Counted from the stretch's first letter, positions 42,715 to 53,109 are shown. The stretch: DNA of 64,000 nt from Myxococcales bacterium (GCA_016191815.1 JACPVI010000057.1:62001-126000); one strand, 5' to 3'. Made by a program: numbers and translations. The notes: a model not told the origin generated them from the sequence alone.

Positions 42715-43229
42715 GCCCGGCGGAGCAGACCCAAGCCGCCCTGCGCAACCTGCTCGGCGACCTGGAGATCGACCTGGCCGCCTTGGAGCGGCTGGCCGCG
42801 AACGTCAGTGCCGACCCGGGGCTGGCCTCGGACCCACAGATCGACCGGGGCGCCCGGGCCGTGCTGGCGGTCGACCTGCACCAGTACTACACCGCCCTCG
42901 AGTCGGCGCTCGAGCGGGTCGCGCGCGCGATCGATGGAACGGTGCCGTCGGGTCCACGCTCGCACGAGGAGCTGCTCCGGCAGGCTGCCCACCCGATTGC
43001 CGACGTGCGGCCGGAGCTGCTGAATCCCGCGGCCTATTCCGAGCTCGCCCAGCTCCTTTCCTTCCGGCACTTCTTCCGGCACGCCTATCTCGTGGAGCTC
43101 GACTGGAAAAGGCTCGAGGAACATCGGGCCCGGATCGGCCGCGTGCATCCTTCGGTGATGGCGAGCTTCGACGCGCTCAAGGAGCATCTGCGCGCGTCCA
43201 TCGAGGCGCTCGCCCGCCTGCCGTCGTGA
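42711..43229 (+). CDS. hepT: HepT-like HEPN ribonuclease toxin
   Basis: 172 residues, helical throughout. It has the RX4HXY motif RHFFRHAY (Arg-His pair and following Tyr), which is both the HEPN RNase active site and the AMPylation target in HepT. The surrounding pattern (YYTALESALERVARAIDG earlier, and LEALARL-type helices at the end) matches the larger HepT-like subfamily of about 150-170 residues. As a toxin it would cleave RNA (tRNA in the best-studied case) and be silenced by the MntA partner. The ATGA overlap with mntA supports a functional module. No mobile-element genes flank it, so a stabilising, phage-defence or stress role is possible. Confidence 0.85.
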   Translation: MSPAEQTQAALRNLLGDLEIDLAALERLAANVSADPGLASDPQIDRGARAVLAVDLHQYYTALESALERVARAIDGTVPSGPRSHEELLRQAAHPIADVRPELLNPAAYSELAQLLSFRHFFRHAYLVELDWKRLEEHRARIGRVHPSVMASFDALKEHLRASIEALARLPS

Positions 43230-43259
43230 TCGAGCACACCGTCGACCGAGCGCCGAGCC

Positions 43260-44867
43260 CTACTTCAGCGCCTCGGCCCGGATGCTCCCCTCGGCCATCG
43301 CCGGGAGGCCGATCTCCAGCGCCGCCGCCAGGGTCGGCGCCACGTCGACCGCGCTGATCTGCTGGCGATAGACGCCCGGCTTGACCCCCTTGCCGGCGAG
43401 GATGAACGGCACCTGGCTGTCGTAGGCGTAGGCCGTCCCGTGCGAGGTGCCGGTCTGCTCCTCGGTGAGGACGTGGAACGGCTTGAGCATGAAGAGCACG
43501 TCGCCGCTCCGCTCGGGATAGAAGCCCACCTTTAGGTATTCGAGCAGGCCCGGCTCCGTCTGGCAGGCGAAGAGGTCGTCGCGGGCCGCCGCCAGCGCCA
43601 CTCCCGGCTGCGCCTGGAGCCACTTCGCCGCCGCCCGCCTCACCGCCGCGCCGTCCAGCTTCCGTTCGGCGAGCGCCTTCCCATTCAGGTAGACGTCGAC
43701 CTCCTCGACTCCCAGGACGAGATCCGCCCCGAACCTGGGCTGAAGCTCCTTGTCCAAGCCGCGCTGGAGATCCGCCGGGTGCACCCGGGCGGCCTCGATT
43801 CCCGAGGCGAGCCACTCCTCGGGGATGGCCGCGCCGCCGTGGTCGGCCGAAACTGCGACCATTAGATTTGCACGGCCTCCCGCCGCCTTGTCCGCCGCGG
43901 CCAACAGCTCGCCCACGGCCTTGTCCAGCCGGAGCATCGCGTCCTGCATCTCCCAGGAGTAGGGCCCATACAGGTGGTAGATGCGATCGGTCGCGCTGAA
44001 GCTCACCGCGAGCAGGTCGGGCACTTCGTCCTTCCCAAGCTGTTCGCCCTCGAGGGCCGCCTTGGCGAGCTGCACCAGGATGTCGTTCATGAAGGGCGAG
44101 GAGGCGAGCGCGGCGAACGACTGCGGGCCGGGGCTTGGCAGGCCCCCGCTCAACGGATGGGGGAAGGCTCGCCCCAGCGCGTACCAGTCGGACTCGAAGG
44201 GGCGATCGTCTTCTCCCGAGTACTCCTTCGCCGGCGAGAGGAGGCTCCACTCCTTGCCGTGGTAGCTCTCCGGCAGCTTGCGGTCGTTGAAGGCCTTCAT
44301 CCAGCCGGGGAACTCCTTGGCGTAGTAGGTCCCGGTGACGAACTTGCCGACCGTCTCGTTGAACCACCACGCCTGCCCGAGCCGCCCGCCCATGGTGATG
44401 GCCGACCGCGCCTTGGCGGAGATGGCGACCACCTTGCCCTTCTGGTGGGTCGACAGGCGCAGCCGGTCGGCGAGCGTCTCCGCCATCAGATTCACCGGCG
44501 AGACGTCGTCGCTTCCCAGCGGCGCCTCCAAGACCGGGTGGCTCGGGTCGAAGAGGATGGGCTCCTCCTTTCCGGAGGCGCGGCTGAACACCCGGTTGGA
44601 GACGATCCCGTGCCGCCAAGGGTTGGCGCCGGTGGAGAGCGTGGCGTGGCCGGCGGCGGTCACTGCCTCGGCGAACTGGTAACGCACCGTGGGGAAGAAG
44701 GCGCCCTGCGCGGCGAGCTGGGCGAGGCCGGCCTTCATTCGCGGCCTGGCGCGCAAGAAGACGTCGCTGCCCATCGCATCGACGCTGATGAGCACGGTGA
44801 GCCGAGGCGGTTTGGCGGGCGCAGTGGCGCTGGCGAGTAGGGCGAGGAGCGCCCAACGATTTGGCAT
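43260..44867 (-). CDS. Secreted alkaline phosphatase/phosphodiesterase family protein
   Basis: 535 residues with a signal peptide (WALLALLASATAPA). The catalytic domain follows PafA-like type I phosphodiesterase/alkaline phosphatase patterns. The metal ligand Asp30 lies in LISVDAMGSDVF, the likely nucleophile Thr70 in AEAVTAAGHATLSTG, and KARSAITMGG and LAVSFSATDRIYHLYGP further on. The metal-binding VSADHGGAAIP and the C-terminal GTSHGTAYAYDSQVPFIL provide the remaining ligands. It would release phosphate from monoesters in the periplasm or outside. Its end is 30 bases from the HepT stop (convergent). Its start is divergent from the thioesterase gene, 123 bases away. Confidence 0.87.
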   Translation of the reverse strand: MPNRWALLALLASATAPAKPPRLTVLISVDAMGSDVFLRARPRMKAGLAQLAAQGAFFPTVRYQFAEAVTAAGHATLSTGANPWRHGIVSNRVFSRASGKEEPILFDPSHPVLEAPLGSDDVSPVNLMAETLADRLRLSTHQKGKVVAISAKARSAITMGGRLGQAWWFNETVGKFVTGTYYAKEFPGWMKAFNDRKLPESYHGKEWSLLSPAKEYSGEDDRPFESDWYALGRAFPHPLSGGLPSPGPQSFAALASSPFMNDILVQLAKAALEGEQLGKDEVPDLLAVSFSATDRIYHLYGPYSWEMQDAMLRLDKAVGELLAAADKAAGGRANLMVAVSADHGGAAIPEEWLASGIEAARVHPADLQRGLDKELQPRFGADLVLGVEEVDVYLNGKALAERKLDGAAVRRAAAKWLQAQPGVALAAARDDLFACQTEPGLLEYLKVGFYPERSGDVLFMLKPFHVLTEEQTGTSHGTAYAYDSQVPFILAGKGVKPGVYRQQISAVDVAPTLAAALEIGLPAMAEGSIRAEALK

Positions 44868-44990
44868 GGCGCGTATCCTCCTCGCCCGCGGCGGATGTGC
44901 AACGGGCTTCTTCGGATTCGCACCCGTGGCCGTCCCGGCCGTTCCTTCGCCCGCGCACGACCGAGTCGCTGTGCTACGGTCGCCCGCCCG

Positions 44991-45392
44991 ATGGTCGAGG
45001 CCCAGCTGCGCGTCATCTACGGCGATACCGATCAGATGGGCGTCGTCTACTACGCCAACTACCTCCGTTACTTCGAGCTTGGCCGAAGCGAGCTGTTCCG
45101 CGCGATGGGAGGTAGCTACCGCGAGCTTGAGTGCCAGGGCTTCATGCTGCCGGTAGTGGAGGCCTCGTGCAGCTACCGCGCCCCGGCCCGGTACGACGAC
45201 CTGCTGCTGGTGCGCACCTTGGTGCTGGAGCTTCGCAGGGCGTCAATCGCCTTCGGCTACCAGATCCGCCGCAAGGGAGAGGAGCAGCTCTTGTGCGAGG
45301 GGAAAACGCTCCACGCCTGCCTCGACCGGGCCGGGCGGCCGCGGCGGATCCCCGAGTCGGTCGCGCAGCTTCTGCGTCCGGCGAACGCTTGA
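44991..45392 (+). CDS. YbgC/FadM-like acyl-CoA thioesterase (hot-dog fold)
   Basis: 133 residues, the usual 4HBT length. The signature YGDTDQMGVVYYANYLRYFE carries the catalytic Asp (near residue 13) and the YbgC-type loop; ASCSYRAPARYDDLLLV follows. It hydrolyses short- or medium-chain acyl-CoA thioesters in the cytoplasm. YbgC homologues are often linked to the Tol-Pal envelope system, but no tol genes are nearby here. Start is ATG at 44991, with no strong ribosome-binding site. It is flanked upstream by the divergent phosphatase gene and downstream by a 427-base region without an obvious gene. Confidence 0.9.
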   Translation: MVEAQLRVIYGDTDQMGVVYYANYLRYFELGRSELFRAMGGSYRELECQGFMLPVVEASCSYRAPARYDDLLLVRTLVLELRRASIAFGYQIRRKGEEQLLCEGKTLHACLDRAGRPRRIPESVAQLLRPANA

Positions 45393-45819
45393 ATTGCGTC
45401 GCCCGCCGAGGAGCGACCGAGCGCGGGTGACCGCGCTGCGTCACGGCAAAAAGCCGCGCTGAAACGAGGTGGTGTGCTCGGGTCAAGCCTCCCCGCCGAC
45501 ATCGCCGAAGCTCTCGCAACCACGCGAGAAGTGGCAGTCGGCCGGTCAGGCGCGTGCGCGGGCGGCAGTCTTGGTTCAGGACACTTGGGACGGGTGGCCT
45601 TCCACCCGCCTTGCGGGCGCGAGCCACTGGATTAGAATCGGGCCAACGACGGATCAGTCAGGGGTCGATTTGGAGGCGCGCCGGTAAGCCATTGAAGTTG
45701 CGGACGGGCGGACCTCGGGGCGGACGGGTACCGGGATTGCAGCGGAACGACTGAGGGAATCCGGGTCGGTTGTCGGGCGTACAACGGGGTGCGCACCTTC
45801 GAAGGGACACGGAGTCGCG
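45393..45819. other. Intergenic region with strong small hairpins, no supported gene
   Basis: Between the thioesterase stop and the small conserved gene there is no reading frame with a convincing start and protein-like composition. Overlapping hairpins can form at 45591-45608 (CGGGTGG, four-base loop, CCACCCG) and 45605-45617 (CCCGC, three-base loop, GCGGG); they are mutually exclusive. This could be a weak terminator or an RNA element. The rest shows no promoter I would trust. Confidence 0.3.
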
Positions 45820-46008
45820 ATGCTCGATGCCTTCATCATCGAGGAGATCAAGCGGCGAGAGCGCCTGCGCCAGGAGCGGGAGCGCCCGGTCCTGGAGATT
45901 CCCGTCCCTGTGCCAGAGGACCGGCCGAAGAGGCGCTCGGACGACAGTGGGGAAGACGATGAAGACCACCCCGAGCGCGGGGTGGTGATCATCGACATGT
46001 CGGTCTAG
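45820..46008 (+). CDS. Small highly charged protein with conserved termini
   Basis: 62 residues. It begins MLDAFIIEEIKRRERLRQER and ends RGVVIIDMSV, with a Pro/Arg/Asp-rich middle. I recall small deltaproteobacterial hypothetical proteins of the same plan (a DAFIIEEI start, an acidic and basic linker, a GVVIID end), so both ends look conserved as possible docking strands. CGGAG lies about 7 bases before the ATG. There are no membrane segments, Cys residues or known domain. It converges with the dehydrogenase gene, overlapping it by 4 bases. Function unknown. Confidence 0.65.
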   Translation: MLDAFIIEEIKRRERLRQERERPVLEIPVPVPEDRPKRRSDDSGEDDEDHPERGVVIIDMSV

Positions 46009-46853
46009 CTGGAGAGCTTCCCCCACGCCTCCCGGATCTCCTGGGGGGTCCACAGCCCTTTGGCCGGGTCCTTGTCTACCCCGTCGGTCTGCTCCATCCG
46101 GTAGAGGAAGATCTTCGGGCCCTGCACGCCGACGATCTGGCCGGTGAGGTCGCCCGCCAAGTCGGAGGCGAGGAAGAGGACGGCCGGGCTGATGAACTGC
46201 GGGCCGAGCTGATCCGGAGACATGCCCTTGAGCATGGGCAGATCCTCGGTCATGCGGGTGAGGGCGACCGGGGCGACGGCGTTGACCGTGACGTTCATCT
46301 TGGCGAACTCGATCGCCAGGGTGCGGGTGAGCCCGTAGATACCGGCCTTGGCCGCCGAGTAGTTGCCTTGGCCGAAGTTGCCGAGCAGGCCCGAGAGCGA
46401 GGTGGTGTTGACGATGCGCCCGCCCTTGCCCTGCACCTTGAGCTGCCGGCCGACTGCCTGGGAGCAGTAGAAGGTGCCCCGAAGGTGGACCTCCTGGACG
46501 ATGTTCCAGTCCGACTCGCTCATGTTGAGGAAGGAGCGGTCGCGGAGCACCCCCGCGTTGTTGACGAGGACGTCGACCTTTCCGTACTTGGAGAGCGCGG
46601 TCCACAGGATGCCGTCCGCTCCTTCGCGAGTGGCGACGGTCTCGTAGTTGGCGACCGCCTCGCCGCCAGCGGCCTTGATCTCCGCCACCACCTTGTCGGC
46701 GGCCTCGCTGCCCTTGCCGCCGCCGTGGCGATCGCCGCCGAGGTCGTTGACCACGACCTTGGCGCCCTCCTTGGCGAAGGCGAGCGCGTGCGAGCGGCCG
46801 ATTCCCGCGCCAGCCCCGGTGATGATGACGACCTTCCCGTCGAACAGGCCCAT
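46005..46853 (-). CDS. Short-chain dehydrogenase/reductase of the HSD17B4-like type
   Basis: 282 residues. Rossmann glycine motif TGAGAGIG (about 12-19), NNAG at the end of the NAD strand, and the catalytic Ser-Tyr-Lys in NTTSLSGLLGNFGQ-GNYSAAKAG. The insert around VNDLGGDRHGGGKGSEAAD is characteristic of the SDR half of peroxisomal multifunctional enzyme type 2 and of bacterial (3R)-hydroxyacyl-CoA dehydrogenases. The likely reaction is oxidation of a 3-hydroxyacyl-CoA or similar beta-oxidation intermediate with NAD. Only the SDR domain is present here; MaoC hydratase and SCP2 domains are absent, so the cognate hydratase lies elsewhere. Its start is 74 bases beyond the stop of the ADP-ribosylglycohydrolase on the same strand. 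Confidence 0.9.
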   Translation of the reverse strand: MGLFDGKVVIITGAGAGIGRSHALAFAKEGAKVVVNDLGGDRHGGGKGSEAADKVVAEIKAAGGEAVANYETVATREGADGILWTALSKYGKVDVLVNNAGVLRDRSFLNMSESDWNIVQEVHLRGTFYCSQAVGRQLKVQGKGGRIVNTTSLSGLLGNFGQGNYSAAKAGIYGLTRTLAIEFAKMNVTVNAVAPVALTRMTEDLPMLKGMSPDQLGPQFISPAVLFLASDLAGDLTGQIVGVQGPKIFLYRMEQTDGVDKDPAKGLWTPQEIREAWGKLSS

Positions 46854-46927
46854 GGCGGACTCCCTGGTTTTTGGTTTCGCGAGGCGGCGGAGGATAGCCG
46901 AAGGGGCTTGGCGGGGAAACCGCCTGG

Positions 46928-47998
46928 TTACGACTCGACCAGGGTGAGGAGGACCCTGGGGTGGTACAGGTCCGCCAGCGGCCCTCGAGAGGTGCCCAGC
47001 GCTTCGAGGACCGCGGTCCTCCATCGCTCGGGGATCGCCTCCTCGCCGTAGGCGGCGCCGAGGAGCGCCCCGGCGATGGCGCCGTTGGTGTCGGCGTCGC
47101 CTCCGCGATTGACGACGTCGATCAGCGCGGCCTCGAAGGAGGGGGCGTGGAGCAGCTCCCAGTAGGCGAGGCGGAAGGCCACCCGGACGAAGCCTTGCAT
47201 GGTGTGGAGGTGCAGCTCCGGCCCGTACAGGAACGGATCGTCGTTCGCGGCGGCGGCCAAGTCTTTGCGGAGGTTTTCGGTGGCGTCCCGCACCGCGGCG
47301 ACGTTCTCGCTGAAGCTGGGGCCCAGTCCGGCGCCCCCGACGGACAAGCCGGTCGAGGCGGCCGCCACCAGCGCCCGGGGCTTGGGTGGATCCACCGACT
47401 GGATCGCCGCGGCGATCGAGCCGTTGAGCGCGACGCAGGCGAGCTGGCAGCGAGGATCGAAGTGGGTGAGGGCGGAGTCCTCGATCGAGGCCTTCACCCG
47501 CGCCGCGGAGTCCTTGGAGAAGAACACCCCGATCGGAGCGGTGCGCATCAGCGAGCCGTTGCCGGCCGCCTGCTTTCCGCTGTGCAGCCACACCTCGCGA
47601 GCGGCGAGCTCGTAGGAGGTGCCCGCCTGCCAGGCCTCGATCACGGCCTTGATCTGGTTGCCGACGTCGAAGGCGTGGGGCATCCAGGCGGTGTAGCGGC
47701 GGGCCGTCTCGCCCGGGTCAAGGCGGCCGAGGGCCCGGAGGCCGGCGGCGAGGCAGCAGGCCATCTGGGTGTCGTCGGTGACCTGGCCCTTCTTGAGGTC
47801 GAAGGGGCCGCCGCCCCGAATCTCGGTGTGCGTCCCCTCGGTCAGCTTGGGGAAGGGCGCGGCGGGGAGTCGCTTGAACTCGAGGGTAGTGCCGAGCGCG
47901 TCGCCCACCGCGAGCCCGAGGAGCGCCCCGCGGCTCCGGCTGCGGACGGCCGCCGGGTCGACGGTCCTCGGGCCCTTCTTCCGTGGAGGGGGCGGCAT
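46928..47998 (-). CDS. ADP-ribosylglycohydrolase (DraG/ARH-like)
   Basis: 356 residues. ADP-ribosylglycohydrolase signatures: GALLGLAVGDALGTTLEF, KGQVTDDTQMA (metal-binding TDDT), and near the end NRGGDADTNGAIAGALLGA (the second metal-binding pair). It removes ADP-ribose from proteins or releases it from small molecules such as ADP-ribose-phosphate. It could reverse DraT-type or toxin modification, but no ADP-ribosyltransferase gene is in the window, so the substrate is unknown. The first residues are Pro/Arg-rich (MPPPPRKKGPRTVD). The gene is followed by the dehydrogenase and preceded by a tiny Val-rich frame. A wholly different, longer frame runs upstream but is rejected. Confidence 0.92.
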   Translation of the reverse strand: MPPPPRKKGPRTVDPAAVRSRSRGALLGLAVGDALGTTLEFKRLPAAPFPKLTEGTHTEIRGGGPFDLKKGQVTDDTQMACCLAAGLRALGRLDPGETARRYTAWMPHAFDVGNQIKAVIEAWQAGTSYELAAREVWLHSGKQAAGNGSLMRTAPIGVFFSKDSAARVKASIEDSALTHFDPRCQLACVALNGSIAAAIQSVDPPKPRALVAAASTGLSVGGAGLGPSFSENVAAVRDATENLRKDLAAAANDDPFLYGPELHLHTMQGFVRVAFRLAYWELLHAPSFEAALIDVVNRGGDADTNGAIAGALLGAAYGEEAIPERWRTAVLEALGTSRGPLADLYHPRVLLTLVES

Positions 47999-48009
47999 CC
48001 GCGGGCACT

Positions 48010-48147
48010 CTAAGTGATCTTGCCTTGGTCGAGGATCATTTCGTGGACGCGAGCGTTGACGTGGACGGCGACGGCGACCACGTTCACTTCGCCGACCACG
48101 ACCACGACCACGACCACCTCTGCGACAACGTCTTGGATCTCGACCAT
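48010..48147 (-). CDS. Possible small Val-rich membrane-like peptide
   Basis: 45 residues, from ATG at 48147 to TAG at 48010, in the 170-base gap between the metallophosphoesterase and ADP-ribosylglycohydrolase genes. The middle is a run of Val (DVVAEVVVVVVVVGEVNVV) encoded by GTG/GTC alternation; the end VNARVHEMILDQGKIT is protein-like. Third positions are mostly G/C, as in real genes of this genome. No strong ribosome-binding site precedes it, and it starts 21 bases after the upstream stop. The Val run reads as a simple GTG GTC repeat, which could also be a slippage-prone tract, so the call is tentative. Confidence 0.4.
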   Translation of the reverse strand: MVEIQDVVAEVVVVVVVVGEVNVVAVAVHVNARVHEMILDQGKIT

Positions 48148-48168
48148 TACGAGTCTGTCTCGCAAGGA

Positions 48169-49260
48169 TCAGCTGATGACTTCCTCGGAGAGCGCGCGGG
48201 TGCCGTGCCACCGCATCAGGGCCACCCGAGGGGGGCCCGAGTCCTCCCAGCGGATCAGGCCGAAGTGCAGCCCGCGGTTCAGGCCGAGGTGCGGGAGGTG
48301 CAAGGAGAGCATCGGCATCCAGCTCCCGGTGTTCACGTAGATCTTCCCTCGCGGGTAGGTGCGCACCATCTCCGCGTGAGTGTGGCCCATGAAGACCGCG
48401 TTCACCTTCGGGCTGGAGAGGATCCGCCGGGCGAAGTGGTCCAGCGATTCGAAGAAATTCACCTCGCTGCGGAGGAAGCGCGAGAGCTTGTCGAAGGGCC
48501 GCTTCTCCCACCACATCGGGTTGAGGCGCGCCTTGGTGTAGGCCACCGCCGTCACCCCGAGCATCTTCAGGGTGAAGGCGGTGTCGAAGAAGAGCCCACC
48601 CACGAACAGCGGCCAGAAGGGCATCACCTTGTCCAGATAGGGGCGCTCCCCGAGCAGCTTGTTCACCACGTGCAGCATGAACAGGCTCCCCCAGGGCAAG
48701 TTGAGGATCGGCTCGCGGTGCCCACGGGTGAGGAAGGGCTTCTGGAAGTCCATCGCGTGCAGCGCCTCGAACTGGTGCCCGTGATGGAGCTGGATGCCGT
48801 CCTCGATCTCGAAGAACGGCGCTTCGCTCACGAACATAAGCCTTTGGTGCGTCTCCTCTCCGGTCAGCGCGCGGCAGAGCATTCGCTGCACGCCGGGGAA
48901 GAGCACCTCCATGTCGTGGTTGCCCGCCTGGTAGGTGATGCGGTTCTTCGGGTTCGCCAAGACCGAGCCGATCGCCTTGACCGCCCTGGGGTGTCCCTTG
49001 AGGCACTGCTCGAGCTTCATCAGCGCCAGCCGCTCGGTGATCGCGTCGGGGAACTTCCCGTTCACCGAGACCTTGAGCAGGTCGAACACGTCGCCGTTGA
49101 GCAACAGGTGCACCTCGGCGTCCTGGTTCCGCCCGGCGGTGTAGTGCGACAGGAGCTGCTCGAGCCGCGCGTCCTCACGGAAGTCGTCGTAGAAGTTGAG
49201 CTGGCCCTTGGTGTGCCCGCTCCCGATGTGCAGGTCCGAGAGGACGATCGCCAACTTCAC
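48169..49260 (-). CDS. Metallophosphoesterase
   Basis: 363 residues from a GTG at 49260, with GTGAGG about 7 bases upstream. The calcineurin-like phosphoesterase motifs are in order: SDLHIGS (D, H), NGDVFDLL (GD), QAGNHDMEV (GNHD), HHGHQFEALH and VFMGHTHAEM (GHTH). Two metal ions are therefore predicted. The insert with hydrophobic segments (WPLFVGGLFFDTAFTLKML) distinguishes it from simple bacterial phosphatases and may associate it with the membrane. It shares the layout of UDP-2,3-diacylglucosamine hydrolase-like and Ser/Thr phosphatase-like families; substrate unknown. A longer frame to 49413 is rejected because it adds unrelated residues. Divergent from enolase. Confidence 0.87.
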   Translation of the reverse strand: MKLAIVLSDLHIGSGHTKGQLNFYDDFREDARLEQLLSHYTAGRNQDAEVHLLLNGDVFDLLKVSVNGKFPDAITERLALMKLEQCLKGHPRAVKAIGSVLANPKNRITYQAGNHDMEVLFPGVQRMLCRALTGEETHQRLMFVSEAPFFEIEDGIQLHHGHQFEALHAMDFQKPFLTRGHREPILNLPWGSLFMLHVVNKLLGERPYLDKVMPFWPLFVGGLFFDTAFTLKMLGVTAVAYTKARLNPMWWEKRPFDKLSRFLRSEVNFFESLDHFARRILSSPKVNAVFMGHTHAEMVRTYPRGKIYVNTGSWMPMLSLHLPHLGLNRGLHFGLIRWEDSGPPRVALMRWHGTRALSEEVIS

Positions 49261-49282
49261 GCGCCTCACTGTAGCAGCGTGA

Positions 49283-51369
<2,087 letters not shown>

Positions 51370-51475
51370 ACACGCGCGCATCGGGGAGGAGCCGTTCCCG
51401 GCCGCCGGGGCCCGTCGAGCGGGCGGTCCGGCCAAGAAGTTGAGGCGACACGGGGCTGATGCAACATGTCGCCGG

Positions 51476-52228
51476 ATGCTGCTTCGGCCCGCACTGCTCG
51501 CTGGCACCGTGTTCGGCGGAGCGCTCGGGTGCGCCGGGCCATCCGCGCTGGTCCGAGCAGAGGCGCCTTTCCCGCACCAGGAGCCGGAGCTCGTCACCGC
51601 GCCGATGGAGGGAGGCCGGCAGCACCGGGTGGAGAAGGGCGAGTCGCTCTACGCCATCGCCCGGATCCACGGCATCTCGGCTGAGGAGCTGGCCGAGGCG
51701 AACGGCATCGCCGATCCCCGGAGACTGACGGCCGGGCGCCTGCTGTGGGTGCCGGTTCGGCCGGTCCGCAGAGGGGCGAATCCGCCGAAAGCCTCGGCCG
51801 AGTCGGGCTCCCGTGGCGGGGCCGCGCTGGACTGGCCGCTCCGCGGAGTGCTCTACGGCCGATTCGGGAAGAAGGGCAGGGAGCCGCACGACGGCATCGA
51901 CCTCGCCGCGCCGCTGGGCACGCCGGTGAGGACCGCGGCGGAGGGCACCGTCCTCTTCGCGGGGGAGCAGCGAGGCTACGGCCTCATCGCGATCATCGAG
52001 CACCCGATCGGGTTGGTGACGCTCTACGCCCACAACAAGGACCTCCGGGTGAAGGCCGGCCAGCAGGTCCGCCGCGAGCAGGTGATCGCCACCGTCGGAG
52101 AGTCCGGCCGCACCTCGGGGCCGCACCTCCACTTCGAGGTGCGCAAGGGTGGGCTGCCGGTGGACCCGCTGCCGCTCCTCGAGGGCCCTGGAAAGCGCCA
52201 GGCCCGGAGGCGGATCTCCCTGCGCTGA
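51476..52228 (+). CDS. LysM/M23 lipoprotein of the NlpD/EnvC type
   Basis: 250 residues. The signal ends FGGALGC (Cys19, lipobox). The LysM domain (about 48-92: HRVEKGESLYAIARIHGISA, then WVPV) binds peptidoglycan. The M23 domain (about 118-225) keeps the Zn ligands: His138 and Asp142 in EPHDGIDLAAP, and His219 in SGPHLHFEV, with LYAHNKDL between. Unlike NlpD of E. coli, which lacks the Zn ligands and only activates amidases, this protein looks like an active endopeptidase. Start is ATG at 51476, which gives the shortest lipoprotein signal. It lies 106 bases after surE, probably in the same transcription unit. The M23-containing region is full length. Confidence 0.9.
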   Translation: MLLRPALLAGTVFGGALGCAGPSALVRAEAPFPHQEPELVTAPMEGGRQHRVEKGESLYAIARIHGISAEELAEANGIADPRRLTAGRLLWVPVRPVRRGANPPKASAESGSRGGAALDWPLRGVLYGRFGKKGREPHDGIDLAAPLGTPVRTAAEGTVLFAGEQRGYGLIAIIEHPIGLVTLYAHNKDLRVKAGQQVRREQVIATVGESGRTSGPHLHFEVRKGGLPVDPLPLLEGPGKRQARRRISLR

Positions 52229-52296
52229 GCGCGGGGCGCGTGTCTAGTCCGGGTGCGGCACGTCGGACCGGGCATCGGGCGCCAGGCTCGCTGCGG

Positions 52297-53109
52297 CTAC
52301 GGTGGCCAGTCGGGCACACAGCTCTCCAGGCGGGCAGTGTCGTAGCCAAGGGAGACGCGCTCCAGTCGAAGGCCGGCTGGACCGAGCAGGCGATCGGCGA
52401 GCTGGAAATCCGGGTCGGCGCCGCTGAGGTAGTAATCGAGCACGACCGCCAAGCCGGCGCCGTGCTCGATGACGTACGCGCTCAGCTCTGCCGAAGTGTC
52501 GGCCAGCTTGGCGTTCCATATCGATCGGCGCGCTCCGCAGAAGACGATTGCGTCCCAGTCCGTCGCGAGCGCCCCGGCGTCCGCGCGATAACGGTCCGGC
52601 AAGTCCTCGCCCAGATAGGTGATCGTTGCAGGCAGGATCGGATACCCGAACTTCGAGCCGTCCGGGTTGCACGGGAAGCCGTCGCCGATTGATGCGATCC
52701 GGGGCCGCTCGCGCTGTGCCAGGTAGCGGTCGATGGGTGCCGCGCGCCACAGCGTGCCGAGGGAAGTGGAGTCGCAGTACGCCAACAGGTGGCCACCTCC
52801 CCAGCGCTTGAGGGCCAGCACCCGCCCGCAGCCTGCGTCTGCCTCGATGAACGCTTCAGCGTCGACTTCGAACCCGGCCAGGACCTCGAACGAGCACGAC
52901 TGCATCGTCGCGACTGCGACGGAGGCGTCGCGACACCCGCCATCGGGCGGCGCCGCTCGCCGGCACCCCGGCCCCGGGGCGGCACCGGCATCCTTCACGG
53001 CCGCAGGGTTGGTCGGCCCCGAGGTGGCGGCTGCGGGCGGGCCAGCGAGCGGCTCGGTCCGGCCGCAGCAGAAGGCCAGCGTCACCAGCAGCACCCGCAT
53101 GCGCCGCAT
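52297..53109 (-). CDS. Putative lipoprotein, function unknown
   Basis: 270 residues from the ATG at 53109; ATGs at 53100 and 53169 are alternatives. The short basic N-terminus and hydrophobic stretch VLLVTLAFCCG look like a lipoprotein signal. The mature part begins with a Pro/Ala/Ser-rich linker. Its core (about 95-260) reads like an alpha/beta domain: RWGGGHLLAYCDST, TDWDAIVFCGARR and AYVIEHGAGLAVVLDYYLSG. The last two resemble strands of ThuA/DUF4350 glutamine-amidotransferase-like folds, in which a query about whether something is in reach is followed by a Gly-rich turn. I do not recognise a specific family. It is divergent from the metallophosphoesterase and convergent with the M23 lipoprotein. 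Confidence 0.6.
   Translation of the reverse strand: MRRMRVLLVTLAFCCGRTEPLAGPPAAATSGPTNPAAVKDAGAAPGPGCRRAAPPDGGCRDASVAVATMQSCSFEVLAGFEVDAEAFIEADAGCGRVLALKRWGGGHLLAYCDSTSLGTLWRAAPIDRYLAQRERPRIASIGDGFPCNPDGSKFGYPILPATITYLGEDLPDRYRADAGALATDWDAIVFCGARRSIWNAKLADTSAELSAYVIEHGAGLAVVLDYYLSGADPDFQLADRLLGPAGLRLERVSLGYDTARLESCVPDWPP

Noticed and set aside
45393..45819. Frame at 45469-45687 and other short frames as genes
   Set aside because: No protein-like composition or ribosome-binding site, and no recognised homology.
46854..47591. Extension of the dehydrogenase frame upstream
   Set aside because: It is a shifted shadow of the ADP-ribosylglycohydrolase; the Rossmann domain begins at MGLFDGK.
48061..48130. 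His/Asp-rich plus-strand reading (DHDHDHDH) resembling a metal-binding peptide
   Set aside because: The frame has no stop before entering the antisense of the phosphoesterase, no ribosome-binding site and no matching gene structure; it is the mirror of the Val-rich minus-strand frame.
51370..52296. rpoS expected after the LysM/M23 lipoprotein
   Set aside because: The next gene is an unrelated lipoprotein on the minus strand; the surE-nlpD-rpoS order is not completed in this window.
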